Of a DNA stretch of 53,523 nt, positions 1-7,974 are shown piece by piece. Location: positions 1-53,523 of the forward strand of contig JALOLH010000005.1 in NCBI GenBank assembly GCA_025456065.1, in the 5' to 3' direction. The notes under the pieces were generated by a model. The model was not told where the DNA came from. It was given only the letters and a program-made list of their open reading frames with translations, and searched no databases. How positions within the stretch are numbered: position 1 is the stretch's first letter; every line of letters begins with the position of its first letter. Source of the stretch: Candidatus Nanopelagicales bacterium (GTDB lineage: Bacteria; Actinomycetota; Actinomycetes; S36-B12; CAIYMF01). A program made the position numbers and the translations under genes.

Positions 1-477
1 ACCGGCCTGCACGTGGCCGTGGAGAACGTCGAGCACGACCTGAACATCGGGTCCATCGTGCGGACCGCCAACGCCTTCAACGTCGCCGGGGTGCACATCG
101 TCGGGCGGCGGCGGTGGAACCGGCGCGGCGCGATGGTCACCGACGCGTACCTCGACATCCACCACCACCCCGACGTCGCTGCCCTCACCACGTGGGCCGC
201 CGACGCCGGACTGCCGGTCCTCGCCGTCGACGTGGTCCCCGACGCGGTCCCGATCGAGGGCTTCGCGATGCCCGACCCGTGCATGCTGCTCTTCGGCCAG
301 GAGGGCCCGGGCCTGTCGCCGGGGGCGATCGATGCCGCGGCGGCGGTGCTGTCGATCACCCAGCACGGCTCCACCCGCTCGATCAACGTGGCCGCCGCGG
401 CGGCCATCGCCATGCACTGCTGGATGCTTCAGCACGGGGTTTCCGGCACGCCCCCGCCGGGTAGCCTGCCCGGGTGA
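1..477 (+). CDS. SpoU/TrmH-family RNA 2'-O-methyltransferase (5' truncated by window edge)
   Basis: The reading frame is open from base 1, so the true start lies before the window. The visible 158 residues hold the SpoU signature: an N-x(5)-NIGSIVRTANAF stretch near the start, a LLFGQEGPGLS segment (motif 2), and STRSINVAAAAAIA (motif 3). These build the trefoil-knot AdoMet site. The family methylates the 2'-OH of a ribose in tRNA or rRNA. Which RNA is modified cannot be read from this fragment. Its TGA overlaps the GTG start of the next gene (GTGA), so the two may be translationally coupled. Confidence 0.85.
   Translation, partial: TGLHVAVENVEHDLNIGSIVRTANAFNVAGVHIVGRRRWNRRGAMVTDAYLDIHHHPDVAALTTWAADAGLPVLAVDVVPDAVPIEGFAMPDPCMLLFGQEGPGLSPGAIDAAAAVLSITQHGSTRSINVAAAAAIAMHCWMLQHGVSGTPPPGSLPG
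462..467 (+). promoter_or_regulatory. -10 hexamer TAGCCT, leaderless-type, for the dedA gene
   Basis: TAGCCT is followed by exactly 6 nt and then the GTG start at 474. The same TAnnnT-6nt-start layout recurs at pyrE and DUF881, which suggests a leaderless transcript starting inside the end of the methyltransferase gene. Confidence 0.45.
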
Positions 478-1175
478 CGTTCGCCCCGCTCGCCGCCCTG
501 CCGGCCCTGGTGCCGGCGCTCGGCCCCGAATGGCTCGATCCGCAGAACCTCGAGCGCTTCGGCACCGCGGCGTTCTGGATCGCGATGGCCATCGTGTTCG
601 CCGAGTGCGGCCTGCTCATCGGGTTCTTCCTGCCCGGTGACTCGCTGCTGTTCATGATCGGCCTGTTCATCGCCTCGGGCGTGATCGCCATCCCGCTGCC
701 GGTCGCCTGCCTGCTGCTCACCATCGCCGCGGTCGCCGGCAACCTGACGGGCTACTGGATCGGCTACCGGGCCGGGCCACCGCTGTTCACCCGACCCGAC
801 TCGCGGCTGTTCAAGCACGAGCACGTGGAGAAGACGCACGCGTTCTTCGAGCGGTACGGCGCGCGGGCGATCGTGCTGGCCCGGTTCGTGCCCATCGTGC
901 GGACGTTCATCACGGCCATGGCCGGGGTGGGACGGATGGACTTCCGGACCTACGCCCTCTACTCGACGATCGGCGGCGTCCTGTGGGCCACCGGCGTCAC
1001 GGTCGCGGGCTACTTCCTCGGGACGATCCCGTTCGTCAAGGAGCACATCGAGCTGATCCTGCTGGGCATCGTCGCGGTGTCGGTCGTCCCGATCGCGATC
1101 GAGGCGATCCGGCATCGCCGGGAGGCGCGGATCCTCGCCACCGAGGTCGCGGCCGCGATCGATCCCACCGACTGA
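474..1175 (+). CDS. DedA-family integral membrane protein
   Basis: A 233-residue polytopic membrane protein. It has the DedA/SNARE-associated core: an FAECGLLIGFFLPGDSLL segment (about residues 43-60), an N-x-x-GYWIGYRAG stretch, and the conserved R-F-V-P-x-V-R-T motif (about residues 140-148) followed by an amphipathic G-x-G-R-M segment. DedA proteins are proposed to act in undecaprenyl phosphate or phospholipid recycling and proton-motive-force maintenance. Which of these applies here is unknown. GTG start overlaps the previous stop. The gene is followed by pyrE after 47 nt. Confidence 0.9.
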   Translation: MTFAPLAALPALVPALGPEWLDPQNLERFGTAAFWIAMAIVFAECGLLIGFFLPGDSLLFMIGLFIASGVIAIPLPVACLLLTIAAVAGNLTGYWIGYRAGPPLFTRPDSRLFKHEHVEKTHAFFERYGARAIVLARFVPIVRTFITAMAGVGRMDFRTYALYSTIGGVLWATGVTVAGYFLGTIPFVKEHIELILLGIVAVSVVPIAIEAIRHRREARILATEVAAAIDPTD

Positions 1176-1210
1176 CCGGTGCCCCGCCGGGGCGGCGGCC
1201 GGCCCGCGGC

Positions 1211-1216
1211 TAGGGT
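1211..1216 (+). promoter_or_regulatory. -10 hexamer TAGGGT, leaderless-type, for pyrE
   Basis: TAGGGT ends 6 nt before the GTG at 1223, and no Shine-Dalgarno sequence lies between them. This predicts transcription starting at or next to the start codon. Confidence 0.5.
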
Positions 1217-1222
1217 GCAGCC

Positions 1223-1774
1223 GTGAGCCAGCACAGCGCCGATCCACGTGCCGCCCTCCTCGAGCAGATCTCGGCCAAGGCGGTCGTCCGCGGCCGCGTC
1301 GTGCTCTCCTCCGGTCGGGAGGCGGACTCCTACGTGGACCTGCGCCGGGTCACCCTGGACGGCGCAGCCGCCCCACTCGTGGGGCAGGTCATGTTGGACC
1401 TCACCAGCGACCTGGCCTACGACGCCGTCGGGGGGCTGACCCTGGGCGCCGACCCGGTGGCCACCGCGATGCTGCACGCCGCAGCCGCGCGCGGGCAGCG
1501 CCTCGACGCCTTCGTGGTCCGCAAGGCTGAGAAGGCGCACGGCCTGCAGCGCCGGATCGAGGGGCCCGACGTCGCGGGGCGGCGGGTGCTCGCCGTCGAG
1601 GACACGTCCACGACCGGGGGGTCGGTGCTCACCGCCGTCGAGGCCTTGCGGGCGGCCGGCGCCGAGGTCGTGGCGGTCGCGGTGATCGTGGAGCGGGGGG
1701 CTGCACCAGCGATCGCCGCGGCGGGGCTGCCCTACCGCGCCGCCTACCAGCTGGCCGATCTCGGCCTGGCCTAG
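1223..1774 (+). CDS. pyrE: Orotate phosphoribosyltransferase
   Basis: 183 residues, the usual actinobacterial length. It transfers the phosphoribosyl group of PRPP to orotate to form OMP, the fifth step of pyrimidine synthesis. Visible signatures are the PRPP loop VLAVEDTSTTGGS (about residues 119-131; acidic pair and T-T-G-G), the VRKAEKAHG lysine segment, and the substrate-side LSSGREADSYVDLR. The GTG start follows a TAGGGT hexamer. The next ORF begins 10 nt after the stop. The gene sits apart from other pyr genes, as is common in actinobacteria. Confidence 0.93.
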   Translation: MSQHSADPRAALLEQISAKAVVRGRVVLSSGREADSYVDLRRVTLDGAAAPLVGQVMLDLTSDLAYDAVGGLTLGADPVATAMLHAAAARGQRLDAFVVRKAEKAHGLQRRIEGPDVAGRRVLAVEDTSTTGGSVLTAVEALRAAGAEVVAVAVIVERGAAPAIAAAGLPYRAAYQLADLGLA

Positions 1775-1784
1775 CGGGCGCATC

Positions 1785-2315
1785 GTGGAGCTGCTGAGCC
1801 CGGCGGTGGTGCTCTGCCCACCGCTCGGCGAGGACCCGCCGGCGTGGCGGGACGCGCTGGCCGCGGCGCTGCGAGCCGCGAGCCTGCCCACCATCGTGCC
1901 GCTGGCCGGTCCCGTCCCGCCCGAGCCCGACGCGCGGACGCGCCTGGCCGGCTGGGTCGCCGACCAGGCGATCACGATCAGCGGCGCCCGGCCGTCCGGT
2001 CCGCTGCTGCTGGTCGCGTCCGGCGCCGCCTGCGCCGCGCTGCCCGCGCTGGGGATGGCGCAGCGGGCGGCCCGGCATGCCGTGGTCGGGTACGTGCTCG
2101 TGGACGGGACCGCCCCGGAGGTCGGACGGTCCGGACAGGACTGGCCCGATGCGCCCGTGACCGTGGTGCGTTCGTCCGGGGCGCCGGACCCCGGGGACGC
2201 GGTCGCGCGGCTGCGCGGATGGACCGTGGTCCCGGGCGATCCCGTGGCCGTCGTCCTCGACCTGGTCCGGCGCTGGCCCGAGCCGCTGGCCGGGTCGGGG
2301 CCCGCGCCCGGCTGA
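1785..2315 (+). CDS. Hypothetical protein, possible alpha/beta-hydrolase-like fold
   Basis: 176 residues, GTG start 10 nt after pyrE. I do not recognise a family. The layout loosely resembles a small alpha/beta hydrolase: an N-terminal VVLCPPLGEDP strand-loop, a LLLVASGAAC segment at about residues 70-80 where a nucleophile elbow would lie, and a VVRSSGAPDPGD stretch resembling the acid loop. A canonical G-x-S-x-G is not present (the sequence is A-S-G-A-A), so catalytic activity is doubtful. Pro/Ala/Gly-rich, no signal peptide, no membrane segment. The tight spacing suggests cotranscription with pyrE. Confidence 0.6.
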   Translation: MELLSPAVVLCPPLGEDPPAWRDALAAALRAASLPTIVPLAGPVPPEPDARTRLAGWVADQAITISGARPSGPLLLVASGAACAALPALGMAQRAARHAVVGYVLVDGTAPEVGRSGQDWPDAPVTVVRSSGAPDPGDAVARLRGWTVVPGDPVAVVLDLVRRWPEPLAGSGPAPG

Positions 2316-2349
2316 GGCCCGTGGTGCCCTCCTCGGGCACACTGGCCGC

Positions 2350-3108
2350 GTGACCGCCCTCATCACCGGCCCCACGGCCGGCATCGGACTGGCCTTCGCC
2401 GAACTGCTCGCAGCCGGGGGCGAGGACCTCGTCCTGGTCGCCCGCGATGCGACGCGCCTCGCCGCGGTGGCCGAGCGCCTGTCGAGCGATCACGGTGTGC
2501 GCGCGGAGGTGCTCGTGGCCGACCTGGCGAGCGAGGCCGGGCGCGCCACGGCGGCCGAGCGGCTCACCCGCGACGACGCGCCGATCGACTGGCTGGTCAA
2601 CAACGCCGGGTTCGGGCTGAACGCCGGGTTCCTGGAGACGACCATCGAGGACGAGGAGCGTCTGCTCGACGTCCTGGTGCGCGCCCCGCTGCGCCTCACC
2701 CACGCCGCACTCCCCGGCATGGTCGGGCGCGGGCGGGGCCGTGTGGTCACCGTCTCGAGCATGGCCGGGTGGACCCCGATCGGCACCTACGCCGCGGCCA
2801 AGGCCTGGGCCACGACGTTCACCGAGGGCCTGGCCGTGGAGCTCGCCGGGACCGGGGTGACCGCGACCGCAGTCTGCCCGGGGTTCACGCGCAGCGAGTT
2901 CCACGAGCGCGCGGACATGCCGCTGCGCTTCCTGCCCGACGCGGTCTGGATCGAGGCCCGCACGGTGGCCGAGGAGGGCCTGCGCGCGGCTCGGGCGGGT
3001 CGCACGATCTGCGTGCCGTCCAAGCGGTACAGCGCCGCGGCGCTCGCCGTGCAGGCGACGCCCCGGCCGGTGCTGCGCGGCCTGGCCCGGCTCGCACCCC
3101 GGCGCTGA
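2350..3108 (+). CDS. SDR-family NAD(P)-dependent oxidoreductase
   Basis: 252 residues with the full classical short-chain dehydrogenase set: the TGPTAGIG nucleotide loop at the N terminus, NNAGFG at about residues 90-95, the catalytic Ser in VTVSSMAG, and the YAAAK Tyr-Lys pair, followed by a VCPGFTRSEF segment. The substrate cannot be inferred. GTG start; the next gene (aminotransferase) starts 2 nt after this stop, so the two are probably one transcript. Cytosolic. Confidence 0.9.
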   Translation: MTALITGPTAGIGLAFAELLAAGGEDLVLVARDATRLAAVAERLSSDHGVRAEVLVADLASEAGRATAAERLTRDDAPIDWLVNNAGFGLNAGFLETTIEDEERLLDVLVRAPLRLTHAALPGMVGRGRGRVVTVSSMAGWTPIGTYAAAKAWATTFTEGLAVELAGTGVTATAVCPGFTRSEFHERADMPLRFLPDAVWIEARTVAEEGLRAARAGRTICVPSKRYSAAALAVQATPRPVLRGLARLAPRR

Positions 3109-3110
3109 CC

Positions 3111-4316
3111 ATGGTGGTCCCAGGGACATCCTGGGCGGGGGGTAGGTCCCTGTCCCAGCCGCTGGTCGCCCGGATGCGCCAGCACGAGCGGTCCATCTTC
3201 GGGGAGATGTCCGCCCTGGCCGCCCGGGTCGGGGCGGTGAACCTCGGTCAGGGCTTCCCGGACACCGACGGCCCGGCCCTGGTCCGCGACGCCGCCATCG
3301 AGGCGATCCGCAGCGGCCGTGGCGCGCAGTACCCCCCCGCGCACGGCCTGCCCGAGCTGCGCGCGGCGATCTGCGACCATCAGCGGGACTGGTACGGCCT
3401 GCAGTGGGATCCGGCCACCGAGGTCGTGGTGACGACCGGCGCATCCGAGGCCATCGCCGCGGCCGTGCTCGCCCTGGTGGAGCCCGGGGACGAGGTGCTC
3501 GTCCTGGAGCCCTGGTTCGACCTCTACGCGGCGGTCATCGACCTGGCAGGGGCCCGTCGCGTCGCGGTGCCACCGGCGCCGGGCTCGTTCCGGCCCGATC
3601 CCGGCGCCATCGCCGCCGCCGTCACGGAGCGCACCCGGCTGCTCGTGCTGAACTCCCCGCACAACCCCACGGGCGTGGTGTTCACCCGTGACGAGCTCGC
3701 CGCCATCGCCCGGGTGGCGATCGCGGCCGACCTGGTCGTGCTCGCCGACGAGGCCTACGAGCACCTGTGGTACGACGGGCACCCGCACGTGCCCATCGCC
3801 ACCCTGCCCGGCATGGCGCAGCGCACGGTGACCGTCGGCTCAGCCGGCAAGAGCCTGTCCTTCACCGGGTGGAAGGTCGGCTGGGCGTCCGGGCCGAGCG
3901 GCCTGGTCGGGGCGGTCCGGGTCGTGCGCCAGCACCTGAGCTACGTCTCGGGCGGCCCGTTCCAGTGGGCGGTGGCCGAGGGCCTGACCCGTCTGCCGCG
4001 TGCGCACTGGTCGGAGTTCCGGGCAGGGCTGGCGGCCCAGCGCGACCTGCTCGCCGACGGGCTGGCCGGGCTGGGGCTCGCCGTGCTGCCCAGCGAGGGC
4101 ACGTACTTCCTGCTGACCGACGTGCGGGGCCTCGGCTACGACAGCGGCGCGCGGTTCTGCACCGAGCTCCCCGACCGGGCCGGGGTCGTGGCCATCCCGG
4201 TCGCCCCCTTCTGCGACCACCCGGGGGTGGGCGACACCTGGGTCCGTTGGGCCTTCTGCAAGCGGCCCGCGGTCCTGCAGGAGGCCCTCGACCGCCTCGG
4301 CACCGCGTTCGGCTGA
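3111..4316 (+). CDS. PLP-dependent class I/II aminotransferase (DapC/KBL-like)
   Basis: 401 residues from the ATG 2 nt after the SDR stop; an internal start at MRQHERSIF (3174) is possible. Fold-type I signatures are present: VNLGQGFPDTDGP near the N terminus, LNSPHNPTGVVF (Asn-Pro-Thr-Gly carboxylate clamp), LADEAYEHL (Asp holding the pyridine nitrogen), and the PLP lysine in VGSAGKSLSFTGWKVGW. The sequence is closest in style to N-succinyldiaminopimelate aminotransferase (DapC) and kynurenine/glutamine transaminases. The exact substrate cannot be settled here. A palindrome GTCCCAGGGAC overlaps codons 3-6. Confidence 0.88.
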   Translation: MVVPGTSWAGGRSLSQPLVARMRQHERSIFGEMSALAARVGAVNLGQGFPDTDGPALVRDAAIEAIRSGRGAQYPPAHGLPELRAAICDHQRDWYGLQWDPATEVVVTTGASEAIAAAVLALVEPGDEVLVLEPWFDLYAAVIDLAGARRVAVPPAPGSFRPDPGAIAAAVTERTRLLVLNSPHNPTGVVFTRDELAAIARVAIAADLVVLADEAYEHLWYDGHPHVPIATLPGMAQRTVTVGSAGKSLSFTGWKVGWASGPSGLVGAVRVVRQHLSYVSGGPFQWAVAEGLTRLPRAHWSEFRAGLAAQRDLLADGLAGLGLAVLPSEGTYFLLTDVRGLGYDSGARFCTELPDRAGVVAIPVAPFCDHPGVGDTWVRWAFCKRPAVLQEALDRLGTAFG

Positions 4317-4330
4317 CGCGGGGCCGGGCG

Positions 4331-4352
4331 GATCCCGGCCGCTGCCGGGATC
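4331..4352. terminator. Bidirectional hairpin between convergent aminotransferase and trpG genes
   Basis: GATCCCGGC (4331-4339), a 4-nt loop, then GCCGGGATC (4344-4352): 9 perfect base pairs with no U-run. It sits in the 34-bp convergent gap and reaches into the trpG stop codon, so it could serve both transcripts. Confidence 0.6.
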
Positions 4353-4995
4353 AGGACGCCGGCGCGAAGCCGATGCGCCCCACCACCGGGGCCATGCCCT
4401 CGGCCCGGGCCGGGGCACCCTGATCCCCGCATCGGACGAGCCAGTTGGCCAGCATGTGGTGCCCACCCTCCGTGAGCACCGACTCCGGGTGGAACTGCAC
4501 GCCCTCCACGTCCAGCTCGCGGTGTCGCAAGGCCATGACGACCCCGCTGTCGGTCCAGCCGGTCACCTCGATGGTGTCCGGCAGGGAGTCACGCTCGACG
4601 GCGAGCGAGTGGTACCGGGTGGCGCGGAAGGGGTCGGGCAGCCCGGCGAGGACCCCGGCGCCCTGGTGGTGGACCATCGACGTCTTGCCGTGGAGCAGCT
4701 CGGGGGCCCGGGACACGATGCCGCCGAAGGCCGCACCGATGGCCTGATGGCCCAGGCACACCCCGAAGACCGGCACCCGCCCCGCGCACCCGCTCACCAG
4801 GTCCATGCAGGCCCCGGCGTCGTGCGGGTCGCCGGGCCCTGGCGACAGCAGCACCCCGTCGGCGGCCAGCGCCTCGTCGAGGCCGACGGCATCGTTGCGC
4901 CGCACCTCGACCTCGGCACCGAGCTGGGCCAGGTACTGCACGAGGTTGAAGACGAACGAGTCGTAGTTGTCCACGACGAGGATGCTGGCCGGCAC
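4351..4995 (-). CDS. pabA/trpG: Class I glutamine amidotransferase, anthranilate/aminodeoxychorismate synthase component II
   Basis: 214 residues from the GTG at 4995, chosen because the conserved ASILVVDNYDSFVFNLVQYL begins immediately after it. Triad residues are visible: the nucleophile Cys in GVCLGHQAIG, and the His and Glu in VQFHPESVLTEGG. The LLSPGPGDP oxyanion segment is present. It supplies ammonia from glutamine to chorismate-using synthases for tryptophan or folate. No component I gene is nearby, and the position beside DUF881 and crgA is the standard actinobacterial one. Divergent from DUF881 with only 29 bp between starts. Confidence 0.9.
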   Translation of the reverse strand: MPASILVVDNYDSFVFNLVQYLAQLGAEVEVRRNDAVGLDEALAADGVLLSPGPGDPHDAGACMDLVSGCAGRVPVFGVCLGHQAIGAAFGGIVSRAPELLHGKTSMVHHQGAGVLAGLPDPFRATRYHSLAVERDSLPDTIEVTGWTDSGVVMALRHRELDVEGVQFHPESVLTEGGHHMLANWLVRCGDQGAPARAEGMAPVVGRIGFAPAS

Positions 4996-5012
4996 GGGGC
5001 CATTGTCGCCGG

Positions 5013-5018
5013 TACCCT
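5013..5018 (+). promoter_or_regulatory. -10 hexamer TACCCT, leaderless-type, for the DUF881 gene
   Basis: TACCCT ends 6 nt before the GTG at 5025, the same spacing as at dedA and pyrE. It lies in the 29-bp gap shared with the divergent trpG-like gene, so the two promoters must overlap. Confidence 0.5.
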
Positions 5019-5024
5019 CGACGG

Positions 5025-5990
5025 GTGCACATCCCCCCGGCTCGGCCCGGCAGGGCGGGGAAGGGGGTGCCACGCGCCGGTGCGGCGGAGCGGACGCCCG
5101 GCGGACCGGCCATCCTCGTCCCGGACGGGGCCGCCCCACCGGTCGGTGCCCACCGGGCCGCGGGCTCGGTCACGGCGCGGGCACGGGGGGCGCGTGCGGT
5201 CGACCCGGAGCGGGCCGACGCCCCGGCCGTCGCGGCCCAGCAGGCGCTCGCCCGGCCGCCGGCCCGGCGGCGTCGGCGGCGGCGCTGGCCCGACCTGCTC
5301 GCCGCCCTGGTGTTCGCGCTGGCCGGCGCCCTGTTCGTCTCGGGCTGGAGCGCGGCCCGGGACGGCGACCTGCGCATCGACGCGACCGGCGGCCTGCGCG
5401 AGTCGATCGCGGACCGATCCACCCAGAACGCCGAGCAGCAGGCGGAGAACGACGCCCTGGACGCGCGCGTGCAGCAGCTGCGTGGCCAGAGCGAGGCTGG
5501 ACCGGCCCTCGAGGCCGCGCAGGCCGGGATCGCCGCCCTCGAGCCGGCCGTGGGCCTCACCGAGGTGCGGGGGCCGGGCGTGCGCGTGGTCCTCGACGAC
5601 GCGGACCCGCCGGACCCGATGCCCGACGGGATGACCGGGGACGACTACATCGTCCACCAGGAGGACGTGCAGGGGGTCGTGAACGCCCTGTGGCGGGGAG
5701 GAGCCTCCGGCGTGACGGTGATGGGCCAGCGCCTCATCAGCACCAGCGCGGTCCGATGCGTGGGCAACACCGTCATCCTGCAGGGCCGGGTGTACTCCCC
5801 GCCCTTCGTCATCGAGGGGGTCGGGGACATCCCGCGGCTGGAGGCGTCGCTCGAGGTGGACCCGGCGGTCCGGTTCTTCCGTGAGTGGGCCGACGTGGTC
5901 GGGATGCGCTACGACCAGGTGCCCCAGCGCGAGCTCGTGCTGCCGGCCTACACCGGCCCGATCTCCCCGCAGTACGCCACCGTGCCGTGA
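5025..5990 (+). CDS. DUF881-family membrane-anchored protein
   Basis: 321 residues. An N-terminal Ala/Pro/Arg-rich cytoplasmic tail of about 85 residues is followed by a single transmembrane helix (WPDLLAALVFALAGALFVSGW). Then come a short coiled coil rich in Gln/Glu/Asn (STQNAEQQAENDALDARVQQL) and an extracytoplasmic DUF881 domain containing VRGPGVRVVLDDAD and GNTVILQGRVYSPPF. The function of DUF881 is unknown; the linkage to crgA and cell-division genes suggests a cell-envelope role. The start is set by the leaderless TACCCT; GTG 5067, preceded by a purine-rich stretch, is an alternative. Confidence 0.85.
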   Translation: MHIPPARPGRAGKGVPRAGAAERTPGGPAILVPDGAAPPVGAHRAAGSVTARARGARAVDPERADAPAVAAQQALARPPARRRRRRRWPDLLAALVFALAGALFVSGWSAARDGDLRIDATGGLRESIADRSTQNAEQQAENDALDARVQQLRGQSEAGPALEAAQAGIAALEPAVGLTEVRGPGVRVVLDDADPPDPMPDGMTGDDYIVHQEDVQGVVNALWRGGASGVTVMGQRLISTSAVRCVGNTVILQGRVYSPPFVIEGVGDIPRLEASLEVDPAVRFFREWADVVGMRYDQVPQRELVLPAYTGPISPQYATVP

Positions 5991-6038
5991 CGCCCCCGCC
6001 GGCGATCCGATCCGGCGGGTGCGCTCGCCGGCGCCACG

Positions 6039-6060
6039 TGTCCACAGGGTTGTCCACAGG
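6039..6060. repeat. Direct repeat TGTCCACAGG x2 (DnaA-box-like)
   Basis: TGTCCACAGG occurs at 6039-6048 and again at 6051-6060, 12 bp apart. The second copy, with its preceding T, reads TTGTCCACA, the form of DnaA box preferred in high-GC actinomycetes. It lies in the convergent gap between DUF881 and crgA. Confidence 0.5.
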
Positions 6061-6102
6061 CTGGGGACGGAATCACACCGGTGTCATTCAGGTCCTGGCG
6101 GT

Positions 6103-6357
6103 TCAGCGCCAGCGGGTGGAGAGCCCGAAGCCGACCATGATCAGGGCGAACCCGATGACGAGGTTCCACCCGCCGAGGTCGGAGAGCAGTGGCATGCCCG
6201 GCACGATGTAGTAGACGACGATCCACAGCAGGCCGATCAGGAAGCTGGCCAGCATCGCCGGCACGAGCCAGCGCGGAGAGGCCTTCGGCATCGCCTCCTT
6301 GGCAGGGTCGACGGGGATCCGCGACCGCTGCTTGGGCCTGCCCTTGGATTCCGGCAT
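6103..6357 (-). CDS. crgA: Cell division protein CrgA
   Basis: 84 residues: a basic N-terminal tail (MPESKGRPKQRSRIPVDPAK), then two membrane helices (WLVPAMLASFLIGLLWIVVYYIV and WNLVIGFALIMVGFGLSTRW), ending in STRWR. CrgA is an actinobacterial divisome membrane protein that contacts FtsZ/FtsI-linked components at the septum. The start is supported by a strong GGGAGG ribosome-binding site 5 nt upstream. A TAGCAT -10 (minus strand, 6386-6391) lies about 30 nt upstream of the start, in the gap after the rhomboid gene. Confidence 0.93.
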   Translation of the reverse strand: MPESKGRPKQRSRIPVDPAKEAMPKASPRWLVPAMLASFLIGLLWIVVYYIVPGMPLLSDLGGWNLVIGFALIMVGFGLSTRWR

Positions 6358-6385
6358 CTGTCCTCCCTCGCACCCGTGGCTGCTG

Positions 6386-6391
6386 ATGCTA
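6386..6391 (-). promoter_or_regulatory. -10 hexamer TAGCAT for crgA
   Basis: The minus strand reads TAGCAT here, with the crgA Shine-Dalgarno GGGAGG and ATG about 18-30 nt downstream. No clear -35 is seen. It would let crgA be transcribed apart from the rhomboid gene behind it. Confidence 0.4.
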
Positions 6392-6410
6392 CCCGGCGTC
6401 CGCCGCTGCC

Positions 6411-7277
6411 TCAGACGGGCAGCAGCGCCTCGATCTGCGCCGTCCGCCAGACGGCCACGGCGATGAGCACCGCCCCGATCACCGCACTGACCAGCACCTG
6501 CTGGCCCAACCGCTGGCGACCCTGCTCCCCCCGACCCGTGGTCAGGGCGAGCGCGACGACGGCGCCGGTCACCGCACCGCCCAGATGGGCTCGCCAGTCG
6601 ATGCCCGGCAACAGGAACCCCAGCGCCACGTTCACCGCGAGCAGGACCATCACCTGCCCCGCGTCCGCGTTGAGCCGGCGGCTGACGACGATCCACGCCG
6701 CCATCAGTCCGAAGATCGCCCCGCTGGCGCCGACCGACAGCGTGCGGATCGGCGAGAACGCGTAGGACGCGATCGAGCCACCGAGGCCCGAGAGCAGGAA
6801 CAGGGTCAGGAAGCGGCCGTGGCCGAGCACCCGCTCGAGCGGCGGTCCGATCAGGAACAGCACGTACATGTTGAAGCCCAGGTGCAGCAGCCCGGAGTGC
6901 AGGAAGATCGCCGAGACGAGCCGGAACCACTCGTCACCCAGGGCGATGGCCACCGGCTGCATGCCCCACCGTGCGAGCCCGCCGAGGAGGCCGAGCACGC
7001 CGACGAGCAGGTAGAGCCCGACGCACGTGCCCATGATCGCGTAGGTGACGGCGCCGTCGCGGGTGGTGCGTCCGCCGAAGACGGTGCGCGCCTGCCGCGT
7101 GGCGGCCGTCCCGGCCTGCACGCACGTCGGGCACTGGTAGCCGACGGCCGCCGCGGTCATGCACTCGGGGCAGATGGCCTGCCCGCACCGGGCGCACCGG
7201 ATCCAGGTCTCGCGATCCGGGTGCCGGACGCAGGTCGGGGCCGGCGGGGCCGCCTCCGCGGGCAGGCCGTAGCTCAC
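6411..7277 (-). CDS. Rhomboid-family intramembrane serine protease with N-terminal zinc ribbon
   Basis: 288 residues. The N terminus carries a B-box/zinc-ribbon-like cluster (CVRHPDRETWIRCARCGQAICPECM, then CPTC) at about residues 16-53. The rhomboid core follows: SAIFLHSGLLHLGFNMY, the catalytic Ser in GASGAIFGLMAAW, and the catalytic His in WRAHLGGAVTG. Six or more membrane helices are expected. Substrates are unknown. The GTG start overlaps the ppiA stop (GTGA), so the two are translationally coupled. ppiA-rhomboid-crgA order is typical for actinobacteria. Confidence 0.92.
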   Translation of the reverse strand: MSYGLPAEAAPPAPTCVRHPDRETWIRCARCGQAICPECMTAAAVGYQCPTCVQAGTAATRQARTVFGGRTTRDGAVTYAIMGTCVGLYLLVGVLGLLGGLARWGMQPVAIALGDEWFRLVSAIFLHSGLLHLGFNMYVLFLIGPPLERVLGHGRFLTLFLLSGLGGSIASYAFSPIRTLSVGASGAIFGLMAAWIVVSRRLNADAGQVMVLLAVNVALGFLLPGIDWRAHLGGAVTGAVVALALTTGRGEQGRQRLGQQVLVSAVIGAVLIAVAVWRTAQIEALLPV

Positions 7278-7786
7278 TGCTCGATCGTCACCGACGAGAT
7301 GACGACGTCCTGCGTGGGACGGTCCGCCCGGTCCGTCGGCGTCGCGGCGATGGCGTCGACGACGTCGCGGCTGGGCTGGTCGGCGACCTCGCCGAAGATG
7401 GTGTGCCGGCGGTTCAGGTGGGGGGTCCGGCCCACCGTGATGAAGAACTGGCTGCCGTTGGTCCCGGGGCCGGCGTTCGCCATCGCGAGCAGGTAGGGCC
7501 GGTCGAAGGTGAGCTCGGGGTGGAACTCGTCGGCGAACTGGTAGCCCGGACCGCCGCGCCCGGTACCGGTGGGGTCACCACCCTGGATCATGAAGCCGCT
7601 GATCACCCGGTGGAAGACCACGTCGGTGTAGAGGGCGCCCTCGCCCGGCTTCCCGGTGCGCGGGTCCACCCAGTCCCGGGTGCCGTCGGCCAGCCCCACG
7701 AAGTTCGCGACGGTCTTCGGGGCGTGGTGGTCGAACAGCGTGATGCGGATGTCCCCGCGGTTGGTGTGCAGCACGGCCGTGGTCAT
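7274..7786 (-). CDS. ppiA: Peptidyl-prolyl cis-trans isomerase, cyclophilin type
   Basis: 170 residues from the ATG at 7786 (MTTAVLHTNRGDIRITLFD). The cyclophilin core is clear: FHRVISGFMIQGGDPTGTGRGGPGYQFADE, then LAMANAGPGTNGSQFFITVG and FGEV. The Arg of FHRVI and the Phe/Gln positions of the active site are conserved. There is no signal peptide, so it is a cytosolic foldase. It lies head-on with the secreted-protein gene starting near 7964 and is coupled to the rhomboid gene by a GTGA overlap. Confidence 0.93.
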   Translation of the reverse strand: MTTAVLHTNRGDIRITLFDHHAPKTVANFVGLADGTRDWVDPRTGKPGEGALYTDVVFHRVISGFMIQGGDPTGTGRGGPGYQFADEFHPELTFDRPYLLAMANAGPGTNGSQFFITVGRTPHLNRRHTIFGEVADQPSRDVVDAIAATPTDRADRPTQDVVISSVTIEQ

Positions 7787-7974
7787 GGCGCCTGATCCTG
7801 CCACATGGGCGCGGGGTCGGCTCCCGCTCGAACCGGGAGGTCGACGGGGGGAGCCGGCAGGCCGGGGGCACTTCGGCCCTTCCTCGCCGGACGCCGGCCG
7901 CGGGAGGGTGGACACGGCGGATTCCGGGGATGCGGACCGCCTGAGACGGAGGGAGATGGACTCATGCGCACCTT

